A stretch of 64,000 bases of DNA from an uncultured Acidimicrobiaceae bacterium. Its GTDB lineage: Bacteria; Actinomycetota; Acidimicrobiia; Acidimicrobiales; RAAP-2. This document shows positions 25,910 to 35,114 of the stretch, one piece after another (position 1 is the stretch's first letter; the number at the start of each line of letters is the position of its first letter). The translations under genes were made by a program, and so were the position numbers. The stretch spans positions 1-64,000 of the forward strand of contig CALJTY010000030.1 in NCBI GenBank assembly GCA_937975915.1. The letters are read 5' to 3'. Under the pieces are notes generated by a model that saw only the letters and a list, made by a program, of their open reading frames with translations, searched no databases and was not told where the DNA came from.

Positions 25910-27124
25910 ATGGCTGAATTTTCACTTGAACTGAACGAAGAGCAAAAGACCCTCCAGGAATGGTTGCACGGTTTTGCTGTTAACGAAATGCGCCCTATTG
26001 CATCTGAGTGGGACGAGCGCGAAGAAACTCCTTGGGACTTCATTAACCGCGCTGCTGAACTTGGTATTTACTCAGTGGACTTTATTGCTGACTGCTTCGG
26101 TGACCCGACTGGTATCAAGATGATGATCGCATTGGAAGAACTCGCATGGGGTGACGCCGGACTTGGAATGGCATTGCTTGGAACTTCACTAGGAGTTGCT
26201 GCACTATTTGGAAACGGAACACCTGAGCAAATTGGTGAATACCTTCCACAGTGTTACGGAACACCGGGCGACGTGAAGCTAGCGGCCTTTGGAGTTTCTG
26301 AGCCTGACGCTGGATCAGACGTGTCATCACTTCGCACGCGTGCGGTCTATGACGAAAAGACTGACGAGTGGGTTCTTAACGGAACCAAGACCTGGATCTC
26401 TAACGGTGGAATTGCAAACATCCACATCATCGTTGCCTCAGTGGAACCAGAGCTCAAGGGTCGCGGACAAGCTTCGTTTGTTATTCCAGAAGGAACCAAG
26501 GGAATCCGTCAAGGCCAGAAGTTCAAGAAGATGGGTATTCGTGCATCGCACACCGCAGAAGTTGTGCTCGAAGATTGCCGTATTCCTGGAAGCTGTCTCT
26601 TGGGTGGCAAAGAGAAGCTCGATGAGCGTCTCGCTCGTGCTCGTGAAGGAAAGTCTTCTAACGTTCAAGCGGCAATGGCGACATTTGAAGCCACACGCCC
26701 AGCGGTAGGAGCACAGGCACTTGGTATTGCTCGCGCTGCATACGAATACTCACTGGACTACGCCAAAGAGCGCAAGCAGTTCGGCCGCGCAATCATTGAG
26801 AACCAGGCAATTGCGTTCAAGCTTGCTGACATGAAGACTCAGATCGATGCAGCACGTCTACTTGTATGGCGCGCTTCATGGATGGCCGCTACTCGCAAAC
26901 CATTCCTAAACGGCGAAGGCTCAATGTCTAAGTTGTTCGCTGGTGAAACGGCTGTGAAGGTAACTGAAGAAGCAATTCAGATCCTCGGTGGTTACGGATA
27001 CGTTCGCGAGTACCCAGTAGAACGCTGGCACCGTGACTCGAAGATTTACACCATCTTCGAAGGAACTTCAGAAATTCAGCGTCTCGTTATTGCACGCGCC
27101 ATTTCTGGCATTCGCATCCAGTAG
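25910..27124 (+). CDS. Acyl-CoA dehydrogenase
   Basis: A 404-residue FAD enzyme that makes the alpha-beta double bond in an acyl-CoA and passes electrons to EtfAB (encoded here at 45.1-46.8 kb). The three domains are visible: an N-terminal helical part, the middle beta domain with FGVSEPDAGSD and TKTWISNGG, and a C-terminal helical part with RKQFGRAI, QILGGYGYVREYP and the IFEGTSEIQR loop that carries the usual catalytic glutamate. Acyl chain length cannot be read from the sequence. A palindromic candidate operator lies just upstream. Confidence 0.95.
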   Translation: MAEFSLELNEEQKTLQEWLHGFAVNEMRPIASEWDEREETPWDFINRAAELGIYSVDFIADCFGDPTGIKMMIALEELAWGDAGLGMALLGTSLGVAALFGNGTPEQIGEYLPQCYGTPGDVKLAAFGVSEPDAGSDVSSLRTRAVYDEKTDEWVLNGTKTWISNGGIANIHIIVASVEPELKGRGQASFVIPEGTKGIRQGQKFKKMGIRASHTAEVVLEDCRIPGSCLLGGKEKLDERLARAREGKSSNVQAAMATFEATRPAVGAQALGIARAAYEYSLDYAKERKQFGRAIIENQAIAFKLADMKTQIDAARLLVWRASWMAATRKPFLNGEGSMSKLFAGETAVKVTEEAIQILGGYGYVREYPVERWHRDSKIYTIFEGTSEIQRLVIARAISGIRIQ

Positions 27125-27174
27125 TTGCGTGTGCGATAGTCGTAGTAGCGACAATCGCAATTATCAGGAGTTCA

Positions 27175-27294
27175 GTGACTGAAGAGAACAAAGAATTTTT
27201 AGTTGATTCAGTGCGAGACTCAAAATTCGATGCTGCGTTAAGTGAGACTCTTGAAACGTGGAAAGAGTTAATCAATCGTCTAGCGACGACTTGA
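27175..27294 (+). CDS. Small 39-residue protein, unknown
   Basis: GTG start with AGGAG five nt upstream, encoding a 39-residue acidic, helix-prone peptide (MTEENKEFLVDSVRDSKF, then ETLETWKELINRLATT). It ends 1 bp before the convergent TetR stop and starts 50 bp after the acyl-CoA dehydrogenase, so the two may be co-transcribed. No family recognised. The good ribosome site and the fit in the gap are the only support. Confidence 0.5.
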   Translation: MTEENKEFLVDSVRDSKFDAALSETLETWKELINRLATT

Positions 27295-27295
27295 A

Positions 27296-27907
27296 TTAGT
27301 CCTGCTGCACTGCACGTAGTCCACCCCATGCAAGGGTGGCACTGCGTGATGCCAAACGCTCTGCTTCGTCAGCTGCAACTGCTGGCCATCCTTTAGCTTC
27401 TTGCTGCACGAGCCAGACAACCGCTGCGCCTTCAGCAATACCGAGCACACCGGCCGCGAGCTGGCGACGGTGCTCGTCGCTAATTGAGAGATCAATGTAG
27501 GGAACCATGAAAGAAATGAGTCCAGTTTCTAGTTTGCGCAGCTCTCCTGATGTTTCGCCGTCGTGGGCGTGAATGAAGAGAATTCGAAATGCGTCAGTGT
27601 CACTCACGACCATGTCGAAGTAAACGCGGAAAGCAACCTCAATCTTGGCCCTTGGCGCATCTGCATTACTGACGGCCTTTGAAAGTGAGTTAATCATGCT
27701 CGTCGCGATGTCTTCAACAATTTCTTTATAGAGCTCAGTCTTTGACTGGAAGAACTGGTAAAGAATTGGCTTGGTAAAGCCTGCTTCTTTGGCAATGTCA
27801 TCCATCGTCGTTGGCTGAAAGCCTCGTTCGGCGAAGATTTTCTTAGCAACAGCGAGAAGCTGTTCTCGACGCTCTAAATGCTGCGGTCGTTCTTCGATAA
27901 TTGCCAC
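27296..27907 (-). CDS. TetR family regulator
   Basis: A 203-residue TetR-type repressor. The helix-turn-helix is in residues 12-60 (AVAKKIFAERGFQPTTMDDI, then AKEAGFTKPILYQFFQSKTE); the C-terminal helical domain should hold the ligand. GTG start, with TAGTCT ending 6 nt before it. A palindrome CTAGT-GCGA-ACTAG overlaps that -10, as expected for autorepression. Given its place next to the acyl-CoA dehydrogenase, fatty-acid-related control is plausible but unproven. It follows the glycosyltransferase gene by 19 bp. Confidence 0.9.
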   Translation of the reverse strand: MAIIEERPQHLERREQLLAVAKKIFAERGFQPTTMDDIAKEAGFTKPILYQFFQSKTELYKEIVEDIATSMINSLSKAVSNADAPRAKIEVAFRVYFDMVVSDTDAFRILFIHAHDGETSGELRKLETGLISFMVPYIDLSISDEHRRQLAAGVLGIAEGAAVVWLVQQEAKGWPAVAADEAERLASRSATLAWGGLRAVQQD

Positions 27908-27913
27908 GTATAA

Positions 27914-27930
27914 AGACTAGTGCGAACTAG
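27914..27930 (-). promoter_or_regulatory. Leaderless promoter with overlapping palindrome for the TetR gene
   Basis: TAGTCT (27914-27919, minus) ends 6 nt before the GTG at 27907. CTAGT-GCGA-ACTAG at 27917-27930 overlaps it. The palindrome also covers the stop codon of the glycosyltransferase gene. Confidence 0.5.
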
Positions 27931-28952
27931 GTAATTTCCACACCACTTAAGAGTTTGGCGAGCCTATTAGCCAAATCGCTCAGGTTGAAGTACTGACCAG
28001 CGACGTTGAGATTTCTTTCGTAAAAATCTTCGTCGGGATCACCAAGAAATTCCCTAAGTTCATTCACTTCATCGAGATCGAAGAACTCAAATCCATGCGA
28101 CTCGATTTCGCTAAGTACTGGGTATGGATAGACGCAGAGGGGTCGACGGTGGGTGACTGATTCAATGACTGGATTACCGAACCCTTCCCAGGTGGAAGGC
28201 ATAACAACTACGTCACAGGCTGCGTAGGCATCGTGGATCGATACACCAGCTGGAACGCCGCGGCGAATTTCTACATTGCTTGCAGCAAGGAGGCCTGCCA
28301 GTTCATTGTCGTATCCATCTTCAGTTGGTCCCAGTATCCAGAGCACCGCGTTGAGTGACTCGCAGAGTTGCAACGCCCCTTCGATGTTCTTTCTAGGAAT
28401 CGCACGCGTGGGAAGAAGCACCAGTGTCTCTGATGCAATGTTGATTGCAGTTCGTGCTTTCTCTCGTTCGCCAAGTGGAGGATTGCAGTCAAAACTGTTC
28501 ATGATTGTGGTGGCTGTGATGCCACGACTCTGAAGTTCGCGCCTCGACAAATCGTTAATAGTGACGTGGTGCCAGTCGGGTGCGTCAAGTGGGCCATTTA
28601 GATGTGCAAGGTGTGCACGTTGCCAGGGGAGATCGTGGTGATGAAAGAGAGCCTTCTTGTTAGTGAGCGCTTCGTACAGTGCATCACGGGCTGGGATGTT
28701 GAGTGGCAGCGAGCAAAGGTTTTCGACGATGACTAGATCAGCGTCTGCGAAAACACTTTTGAGTTCACTTGAAGTCGGAGGTGAGTCAGCGTTTATTGCG
28801 AGACCAGGGAGGATGACATCAGCATCTCCTTCGCCAGCCACAGTCGTAATGCTGTGCCCGAGTGAGGAGAGCGCATTGATCCACTTGGCAGCTTCAATAG
28901 AAACGCCATCAGTGCCACCTAGGCGAAAGCTCACTACACAGATACGGGCCAC
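27927..28952 (-). CDS. GT4-like glycosyltransferase
   Basis: A 341-residue GT-B fold protein. The N-terminal Rossmann half begins ICVVSFRLGGTDGVSIEAAK. The C-terminal half has the usual donor-binding pattern: LLPTRAIPRKNIEGAL, LWILGPTEDG and PSTWEGFGNPVIESV with the EX7E-type glutamates. It probably adds a sugar from a nucleotide donor to a lipid or glycan acceptor; neither is identifiable. GTG start with TAGCCT 6 nt upstream. It lies opposite gmd, so a mannose or GDP-sugar route is possible. Confidence 0.8.
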   Translation of the reverse strand: MARICVVSFRLGGTDGVSIEAAKWINALSSLGHSITTVAGEGDADVILPGLAINADSPPTSSELKSVFADADLVIVENLCSLPLNIPARDALYEALTNKKALFHHHDLPWQRAHLAHLNGPLDAPDWHHVTINDLSRRELQSRGITATTIMNSFDCNPPLGEREKARTAINIASETLVLLPTRAIPRKNIEGALQLCESLNAVLWILGPTEDGYDNELAGLLAASNVEIRRGVPAGVSIHDAYAACDVVVMPSTWEGFGNPVIESVTHRRPLCVYPYPVLSEIESHGFEFFDLDEVNELREFLGDPDEDFYERNLNVAGQYFNLSDLANRLAKLLSGVEIT

Positions 28953-28958
28953 AATCCA

Positions 28959-28964
28959 AGGCTA
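28959..28964 (-). promoter_or_regulatory. -10 element, leaderless promoter of the glycosyltransferase
   Basis: TAGCCT on the minus strand ends 6 nt before the GTG at 28952. Confidence 0.5.
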
Positions 28965-29052
28965 TGCGCAGAACTAAGGACTTTTCACTGCCGGTAGTAG
29001 AGTTGTTAGCGGAACTGAACACTCAGTTACACCCATTTTTGGAGGATTCTCG

Positions 29053-30015
29053 GTGGCAAAGCGTGCGCTGATTACTGGCATCACTGGCCAAGACGGCTCC
29101 TACCTTGCTGAACTCCTCCTCGACAAGGGATACGAAGTCGCTGGACTGATGCGTCGCACCTCAACAGTGAACATTGAGCGCATTAGCCACATTCAAGACC
29201 AGCTGACGTTGATGTCGGGTGACCTCATGGACGAAGTGTCTCTTATTCACATCTTGCAAGATTTCAAGCCAACTGAGGTCTACAACCTCGCAGCGCAGAG
29301 CTTCGTTCAGGCCTCTTGGGTGCAGCCAGTACTGACTGGTGAAACAACTGCGCTCGGCGTTACCCGCATGCTTGATGCGATTCGCATTGTCAATCCAGAG
29401 ATTCGTTTCTACCAAGCAAGTTCATCTGAAATGTTTGGTCGTGTTCGTGAAGTTCCACAAAGCGAAGACACGCCGTTTTACCCACGCAGTCCATACGGTG
29501 TGGCGAAGGTCTACGGACACTGGATCACTGTTAACTACCGCGAGAGTTACGACCTTCACGCTTCATCGGGAATTCTTTTCAATCACGAGTCACCACGTCG
29601 TGGTCTCGAGTTCGTAACACGCAAAGTCACCAACGGTGCCGCAAAGATCAAGCTCGGACTAGCGAGCGAAATTCGCCTCGGCAACCTGGACGCAAAGCGC
29701 GACTGGGGTTACGCGGCTGACTACGTCAAGGCAATGTACGCAATGTTGCAGCGCGACACCCCAGAGGACTACGTCGTTGCAACTGGAGAAACGCATTCAG
29801 TGAAGGAACTCGTAGAAGTTGCCTTTAACGCCGTAGGACTTGACTGGCAAAAGCACGTAGTTATTGACCCAGCGTTTATTCGCCCGGCCGAAGTTGACCT
29901 GCTCGTTGGTGACCCGTCCAAGGCCAAGAACGAACTCAACTGGGAGCCAGAGGTTGATTTCTACGGCCTAGTTGAAATGATGGTTGCTGCAGACATGAAA
30001 GAACTGCAGCGTTAG
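29053..30015 (+). CDS. gmd: GDP-mannose 4,6-dehydratase
   Basis: A 320-residue extended short-chain dehydrogenase that turns GDP-mannose into GDP-4-keto-6-deoxymannose. NADP site [13 protein letters not shown] at 8-20, '[12 protein letters not shown]' near 34-45, QASSSEMFG, catalytic [16 protein letters not shown], and [13 protein letters not shown], all diagnostic of Gmd. It is slightly short against the usual 340-370 residues. GTG start with GGAGGATT about 6 nt upstream. Only 9 bp separate it from ccmA, so it may be the first gene of the ccm transcript. Confidence 0.92.
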   Translation: MAKRALITGITGQDGSYLAELLLDKGYEVAGLMRRTSTVNIERISHIQDQLTLMSGDLMDEVSLIHILQDFKPTEVYNLAAQSFVQASWVQPVLTGETTALGVTRMLDAIRIVNPEIRFYQASSSEMFGRVREVPQSEDTPFYPRSPYGVAKVYGHWITVNYRESYDLHASSGILFNHESPRRGLEFVTRKVTNGAAKIKLGLASEIRLGNLDAKRDWGYAADYVKAMYAMLQRDTPEDYVVATGETHSVKELVEVAFNAVGLDWQKHVVIDPAFIRPAEVDLLVGDPSKAKNELNWEPEVDFYGLVEMMVAADMKELQR

Positions 30016-30024
30016 TCTCACCTA

Positions 30025-30681
30025 ATGACTAACGCAGTTACCCCCACTGTTGACCTACATAACGCGGTCGTGCTTTCTGGTGGCTTCCCACTCTTAAGTG
30101 GTGTTGATCTTCAACTGCTTCCAAGTTCTCTAACTGTTATCACTGGCGCCAATGGGGCAGGTAAGACAAGTCTTCTTCGCCTCCTCGCTGGTCTAGTTCC
30201 ACTCAGCGAGGGGAGTGGAACTGTTGCTGGAGTTGATTTGGCTAACGGTGACCTTCGTGAACTGCGCCGACGCGTTGGCTGGCTCGGACACGAGGGGTCG
30301 TTCTACGACGATTTAACGGTGCGAGAAAACTTAACCTTCGCCGCCAAAGCTCTCGAGCGACCTCTCATTGAAATTGAGCGTGCACTACAGCGCGTAGGAC
30401 TAAGTAATCGAATTGACACGGTAACTAAAAAACTAAGCGCCGGTCAGCGTCGCAGACTCGGACTTAGTTGGCTTCTTATTCGACGTCCTGAAATCTGGCT
30501 ACTAGACGAACCCTACGCATCACTTGACGACGAGGCACGAACATTCTTTGACGCACTTATCACTGACATTCTAAGAAGTGGTGCCACAGTTGTAATCAGT
30601 GCGCACGACAAACTGAAAAGTGAAGCGCTGCAACCACGCACAATCGTTTTAGGCGGCGGACGAATTGTGAGCGAGTCATGA
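30025..30681 (+). CDS. ccmA: Cytochrome c maturation ABC transporter ATPase CcmA
   Basis: A 218-residue ABC ATPase. Walker A GANGAGKT at 41-48, signature LSAGQ at 137-141, Walker B IWLLDEP at 157-163, then the D loop ASLD. Together with CcmB and CcmC it drives release of holo-CcmE in System I haem handling. The identification rests on the family plus seven ccm genes directly downstream. The stop overlaps ccmB by 4 bp. Confidence 0.93.
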   Translation: MTNAVTPTVDLHNAVVLSGGFPLLSGVDLQLLPSSLTVITGANGAGKTSLLRLLAGLVPLSEGSGTVAGVDLANGDLRELRRRVGWLGHEGSFYDDLTVRENLTFAAKALERPLIEIERALQRVGLSNRIDTVTKKLSAGQRRRLGLSWLLIRRPEIWLLDEPYASLDDEARTFFDALITDILRSGATVVISAHDKLKSEALQPRTIVLGGGRIVSES

Positions 30682-31337
30682 TTCGCACTGCGCTACTTGT
30701 TTTCAAAAAAGATCTTCGTATTGAGATGCGCAGTCGCGTTCTCTTGTGGCAAGTGCTGCCATTTGGAGTTATGGCATTGCTTCTTTGCGGTATTGCACTC
30801 GGGCCATCGCGCGCTGGAAACTCATCAGCTGGTCCTGGACTGTTTTATTTAGTGACACTTCTTGTGGCACTGCTCATGATCAATCGCAGTCAGTCTGTTG
30901 ATAAGACACCTGGCACGAAGGCATCGGTGGCCACATTGGGGCTCGACCCAGCGGGAGTGTTTCTCGGAAAGTCACTGGCCCTAGCAATTGAACTCTGGGC
31001 AACGGGAATTATCTTGCTCGGAGGATCTGTGGTGATCCTTCACACGAGCCTGCACGGGGCGATTCTGGCCTTGCCAAGTGTGGTTGTCACACTGGCCGCT
31101 CTGGCGGTAGCGGGGACTTTGTACGGGGCCCTCACTTCGGGCGGTGACGGGGCAGCGACCCTGCTCCCGGTCCTTGCTCTTCCAGCATTTGCTCCATTGC
31201 TTATTGCCGGGGAACGCTCATTTAGCGCTGCGCTAAACCACGGTGGAATCTGGCGATGGTGGCTAATTCTCAGCGTCGCACTTTCCGTGTACACCGCAAT
31301 TGGAATTCTCCTTTACGGTGTATTGGAGGAATCATGA
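30678..31337 (+). CDS. ccmB: Cytochrome c maturation membrane protein CcmB
   Basis: A 219-residue protein with about six membrane helices and the CcmB pattern at its start (VFKKDLRIEMRSR). It is the membrane partner of CcmA. Overlaps ccmA and ccmC by 4 bp each (ATGA). Confidence 0.9.
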   Translation: MIRTALLVFKKDLRIEMRSRVLLWQVLPFGVMALLLCGIALGPSRAGNSSAGPGLFYLVTLLVALLMINRSQSVDKTPGTKASVATLGLDPAGVFLGKSLALAIELWATGIILLGGSVVILHTSLHGAILALPSVVVTLAALAVAGTLYGALTSGGDGAATLLPVLALPAFAPLLIAGERSFSAALNHGGIWRWWLILSVALSVYTAIGILLYGVLEES

Positions 31338-32056
31338 TGAAACAGCTCTCCCAACGACTTTTCGGACCGCTCACACTCATTGCCATGGGTGCGACGCTTG
31401 TCCTCGGCCTCTGGGTCGTTCCACCTGACCAAGTCCAGGGCGAACTTGCTCGACTTGTTTACGTTCACCCATCAGTTGCGTGGGTAGCGCTCTACGTTTC
31501 TTTTGGCACGGCAGCAATTGCTAGTGCGCTCTATCTATGGAAGCGCACTCGTTCTGAAGTTATGGACAGAGTTGCCAACTGTGCAATGGAAGTAAGCGTT
31601 GTATTTATTGCGCTCACCCTTATTACTGGATCCATCTGGGGTCGTCCAGCGTGGGGAGTGTGGTGGGTGTGGGACGCGAGACTTACTTCAAGTGCAATCC
31701 TCGGAGTCCTGGCCCTCGGTTACCTAGCGCTTCGACGTGCAAACGATGACGTACAACTTCGTGCACGCCGTAGTGCAGTGTTCGCAGTACTCGTTGCTAT
31801 CAATGTTCCAATTATTCACTTCTCAGTGCAGTGGTGGAAGACGTTGCACCAAGGCGCAACTGTTTTTACTTCAAACCGCACGCTGCTGATTCACGGTAGT
31901 CAAGCGTGGACGCTGCTCATTAGTTTTATTGCCTTCACGATGTTGTTCTTCTGGTTGCTTCGTTACCGCTACCGTCTTGAAGTTCAGCGCGAAAATCTTG
32001 CTGGTGCTTCACTCGAAGAAGCTCTCGCTTCACGTAGACGAGAAGGAACACAGTAA
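31334..32056 (+). CDS. ccmC: Haem-handling protein CcmC
   Basis: A 240-residue membrane protein with six helices and the tryptophan-rich haem motif WGVWWVWDARLTSS; histidines suited to haem ligation occur at VHPSVAW and near FSVQWWKTLHQG. It delivers haem to CcmE. ATG 31334 is chosen because GGAGG lies about 5 nt upstream and it overlaps the ccmB stop; a longer frame from 31256 lies inside ccmB. Confidence 0.95.
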   Translation: MMKQLSQRLFGPLTLIAMGATLVLGLWVVPPDQVQGELARLVYVHPSVAWVALYVSFGTAAIASALYLWKRTRSEVMDRVANCAMEVSVVFIALTLITGSIWGRPAWGVWWVWDARLTSSAILGVLALGYLALRRANDDVQLRARRSAVFAVLVAINVPIIHFSVQWWKTLHQGATVFTSNRTLLIHGSQAWTLLISFIAFTMLFFWLLRYRYRLEVQRENLAGASLEEALASRRREGTQ

Positions 32057-32151
32057 TGAACTACGTCTACTGGGGATATGGATTCACATTCGTAGGACTT
32101 GGGCTCTATGTCTTTTCAATCTGGTGGCGAGGACGACGTGTCGGACGCTGA
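32056..32151 (+). CDS. ccmD: CcmD-like small membrane protein
   Basis: A 31-residue protein (MNYVYWGYGFTFVGLGLYVF, then SIWWRGRRVGR) with one membrane helix and a basic cytoplasmic end, exactly the CcmD layout. The ATG overlaps the ccmC stop (TAATG). CcmD helps release holo-CcmE from the CcmABC complex. It is easily missed because of its size. Confidence 0.88.
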   Translation: MNYVYWGYGFTFVGLGLYVFSIWWRGRRVGR

Positions 32152-32620
32152 CGCAACGAATGGCCTAAGCCCAGTTGCACCCCCTGCAACAAAAAATCGA
32201 AATCGCACAAGGTCTATTGGAGTAATTGTTGTCTTAGTGCTGGCAATCGTTGCACTACTCAGCCAGGGCATCCTTCACTCGCTTAATTACTTCGAAACAG
32301 TTGACCAAGTTCTTGCTAAACGAGCATCATTTGGAACTGAAACAATGCGCCTCGAAGGTGTTGTAAAGCCCGGATCAATTATCAGAACTTCTTCAGGAGC
32401 TTCGTTTTACGTGACTGGCTCTAAGGGTGAGGTATTTGTTACGTCCAAGGGCACACCTCCACAGTTGTTCCAAGACAACATTCCAGTAGTGGTTGTTGGC
32501 AGCTTCACGACAAAGTCTTCAATGAAATTTGCTGGCACGCAGATCATGGTGAAGCACACAGCTTCGTACATTGAAAAAAATCCTGATCGCGTGAAGGCAC
32601 CGAATGGATCTGTTCGATGA
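32138..32620 (+). CDS. ccmE: Haem chaperone CcmE
   Basis: A 160-residue protein with an N-terminal membrane anchor (SIGVIVVLVLAIVALLSQGI) and an OB-fold domain (GVVKPGSI, FYVTGSKGEVFV, VVVVGSF). The haem-binding motif is HTASY (HxxxY), so it is the classic histidine type rather than the cysteine variant of some archaea and bacteria. GTG 32138 is chosen for the GAGGA ribosome site; ATG 32108 and TTG 32099 are alternatives. Overlaps ccmD by 14 bp and ccmF by 4 bp. Confidence 0.9.
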   Translation: MSDADATNGLSPVAPPATKNRNRTRSIGVIVVLVLAIVALLSQGILHSLNYFETVDQVLAKRASFGTETMRLEGVVKPGSIIRTSSGASFYVTGSKGEVFVTSKGTPPQLFQDNIPVVVVGSFTTKSSMKFAGTQIMVKHTASYIEKNPDRVKAPNGSVR

Positions 32621-34575
32621 TTTCATGGGTAGGTCGTATTGCGCTCTACGTAGCCTTCTTCGCAGCTGTTGGTGGCGTTACTAATCAGGCGTTAGCGCTT
32701 AGATCTAAGAAGCCAAGCAATTCGCTGAAGTGGTCACTACTGCTTCTCTTGGGTATTTCTGTCGCAGTTGGTGACATGCAGACAGCTCTCATCACTCACA
32801 ATTTCACGCTGGCGTACGTGGCGGAGAACAACGCAACTTTCACGCCGTTGATTTACTCGATTACTGGAATGTGGTCAGCACTCGAAGGTTCGCTACTTCT
32901 CTGGTCTTTAATCCTAAGCATTCTCACTGTTGCAGTTATCTATTACTACCGCCGTGAGGCTGATGACGAAGTTGTTTCGTGGGCCACGATTGTTCTGTTC
33001 GTGGTCGGCGGATTCTTTTTGCTCATCATGGCGGGACCCGCTGATCCGTTCCTTCAAAACACTGCGAAGGTCTTACAAGGAGCTGGTCCGAATGCACTGC
33101 TGCAGAACAACCCACTCGTAGCAATCCACCCACCGCTTCTCTACTCAGGCTTTGTTGGTTTCACCATTCCATTCGCCTTCGCGATTGCCATGCTTATTAC
33201 GGGCCGGGTGCAAGAGCGCTGGCCACTAGAGCAGCGTCGTTGGACGGTGCTCGCGTGGGGACTGCTCAGCGTGGGAATTGTTCTCGGTGCGTGGTGGAGT
33301 TATCAAGTACTTGGCTGGGGAGGATTCTGGGGCTGGGACCCAGTTGAAAATGCAGCGCTACTGCCGTGGTTGACGGCGACTGCCTACATTCACTCAGTCA
33401 TTGTCCAAGACCGCCGAGGGCTTTTTCGCGTGTGGAATCTTTCACTCGCTGTTGCAACGTTCTCGCTAACAGTGCTCGGAACGTTCTTCACCAGATCTGG
33501 TGTACTCGTCAGTGTGCACGCATTCTCTGCAAGCACACTCGGGCCACTGCTCATTGGATTCTTCCTTTTCAGTCTTGCGCTGGGGCTCGGTCTCATTGCG
33601 TGGCGAGGGGACAGACTCCGCTCACCAGTTGGCGTTGACCACCCGCTATCTCGAGAAGGACTCTTTGTCGCGAACAATGTTTTGTTCGTTGGCTTCGCGA
33701 TTGTGGTGCTACTTGGCACCGTATTCCCACTTCTCTATCAAGCAGTTAACGGCGGGCAAGTAACAGTAGGAACTCCGTACTTCGCAACAATCGCGGCTCC
33801 AATGAGCATCCTTCTTCTTTTCCTCATGTCTCTTGCCCCACTGGTGAGCTGGCGCACAGTTGATAAGGCAGTTCTCTGGACTCGAATTCGCTTCAGTGCA
33901 TGGAGCGCAGTACTCGTCACAATTCTCCTTATTGCATTCAATGTTCGAAAGCCCGCAGTGCTGCTTGCATACTTCCTAGGCACCGCTGCAGCCGGATCGG
34001 CGCTTCGCATGATTAGCTCAATTATTGTTGCAGCGAAGCGACGCGGTAAAACCTGGTCTTTCCTTCGTGCACCAACCCTCGGTGGCATGGTGGCTCACCT
34101 TGGCGTGGTGATCCTGGCACTTGGCATCGTGACCTCAACTTCATACACCACGAGAGAAGAAGTGTCGCTGGCACCAGGCCAGAGCACAGTGGTCAGTGGT
34201 CAGTACGTCAAGTACTTCGGTATGCACGAGGTAAAGGATTCACTCAGAACTTCGACACAGCTCATTGTGATGGTCGGACGCAATGAACTGAGACCAGCCA
34301 TCACTACTTTTAATGGACGGTCCAGCCAAGCAGTTGGAACCCCAGCCATTGATTCAAATCTTCTACGAGATGTGTACGTGACCTTTGACGCCGTTGGTGG
34401 CAACGGACAAACCTCTGGAGCACAGGTGCAAAACGACCTTCCTGCTGGCTCAGTGGTACTTGGTGTCACCGTCGAGCCTCTTATTGCGTGGCTCTGGATT
34501 GGTGGTCTCATCATTGGACTCGGAAGTGTCCTTTCGTTCCTGCGACGCAGGCACAACGATGAGGTGGCAAGTTGA
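32617..34575 (+). CDS. ccmF: Haem lyase subunit CcmF
   Basis: A 652-residue membrane protein with many helices. It has the WWD haem domain (GWGGFWGWDPVENAALLPWL), a conserved HPPLLYSGF motif, and a periplasmic segment near the C-terminus (after TSTSYTTREEVSL). With CcmH it attaches haem to apocytochrome cysteines. Overlaps ccmE and ccmG by 4 bp. Confidence 0.96.
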   Translation: MISWVGRIALYVAFFAAVGGVTNQALALRSKKPSNSLKWSLLLLLGISVAVGDMQTALITHNFTLAYVAENNATFTPLIYSITGMWSALEGSLLLWSLILSILTVAVIYYYRREADDEVVSWATIVLFVVGGFFLLIMAGPADPFLQNTAKVLQGAGPNALLQNNPLVAIHPPLLYSGFVGFTIPFAFAIAMLITGRVQERWPLEQRRWTVLAWGLLSVGIVLGAWWSYQVLGWGGFWGWDPVENAALLPWLTATAYIHSVIVQDRRGLFRVWNLSLAVATFSLTVLGTFFTRSGVLVSVHAFSASTLGPLLIGFFLFSLALGLGLIAWRGDRLRSPVGVDHPLSREGLFVANNVLFVGFAIVVLLGTVFPLLYQAVNGGQVTVGTPYFATIAAPMSILLLFLMSLAPLVSWRTVDKAVLWTRIRFSAWSAVLVTILLIAFNVRKPAVLLAYFLGTAAAGSALRMISSIIVAAKRRGKTWSFLRAPTLGGMVAHLGVVILALGIVTSTSYTTREEVSLAPGQSTVVSGQYVKYFGMHEVKDSLRTSTQLIVMVGRNELRPAITTFNGRSSQAVGTPAIDSNLLRDVYVTFDAVGGNGQTSGAQVQNDLPAGSVVLGVTVEPLIAWLWIGGLIIGLGSVLSFLRRRHNDEVAS

Positions 34576-35114
34576 GACGCAGTGTTGCAATTTCGAGCAC
34601 AGTGCTTCTCCTAGTCGTAGTTGTTTTTTCAGTATTCCTTGGAACTCGCCACGCAGTTAATGATGCGACCGGCATTAAGAGTCCACTGCTCGGAAAAATG
34701 GCACCAAATTTCTCTGGTGAAGAGTTGAAAACAAATGGTCCTGGTGGGACACTCACTCTTTCGAAGTACCGCGGAGACATCGTCGTCATAAATTTCTGGG
34801 CATCGTGGTGCGTTCCCTGCCAAGTCGAATCTCCGAACATCTCTACATTCGCTTGGGAGCAGAAAAATAATCACGTCCAAGTTATTGGCGTTGTCTTTAA
34901 TGACTCAGTTAGCTCGGCAACAGAATTCTCAAAGAAGTACGGCGATCTTTTTCCATCCATCATTGACACGGGCGGATTGATCGCAAATAGTTACGGCGTG
35001 ACTTCACCTCCAACAACGTTCGTGCTCAATACCAAAGGCGAAGTTGCGGCAACGCTTATTGGGCCGGTTTCCACCAAGCAACTAAATGAAGTTGTGAATC
35101 GAGTGCGCGGATGA
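34572..35114 (+). CDS. ccmG: Thioredoxin-like CcmG/ResA protein
   Basis: A 180-residue membrane-anchored thiol-disulphide protein: N-terminal helix (SSTVLLLVVVVFSVFLGT), then a TlpA/ResA-like thioredoxin fold with active site WCVPC (Cys80, Cys83) and the cis-proline SPPTT. It keeps apocytochrome cysteines reduced. TTG start, overlapping ccmF. Confidence 0.9.
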   Translation: MRRSVAISSTVLLLVVVVFSVFLGTRHAVNDATGIKSPLLGKMAPNFSGEELKTNGPGGTLTLSKYRGDIVVINFWASWCVPCQVESPNISTFAWEQKNNHVQVIGVVFNDSVSSATEFSKKYGDLFPSIIDTGGLIANSYGVTSPPTTFVLNTKGEVAATLIGPVSTKQLNEVVNRVRG

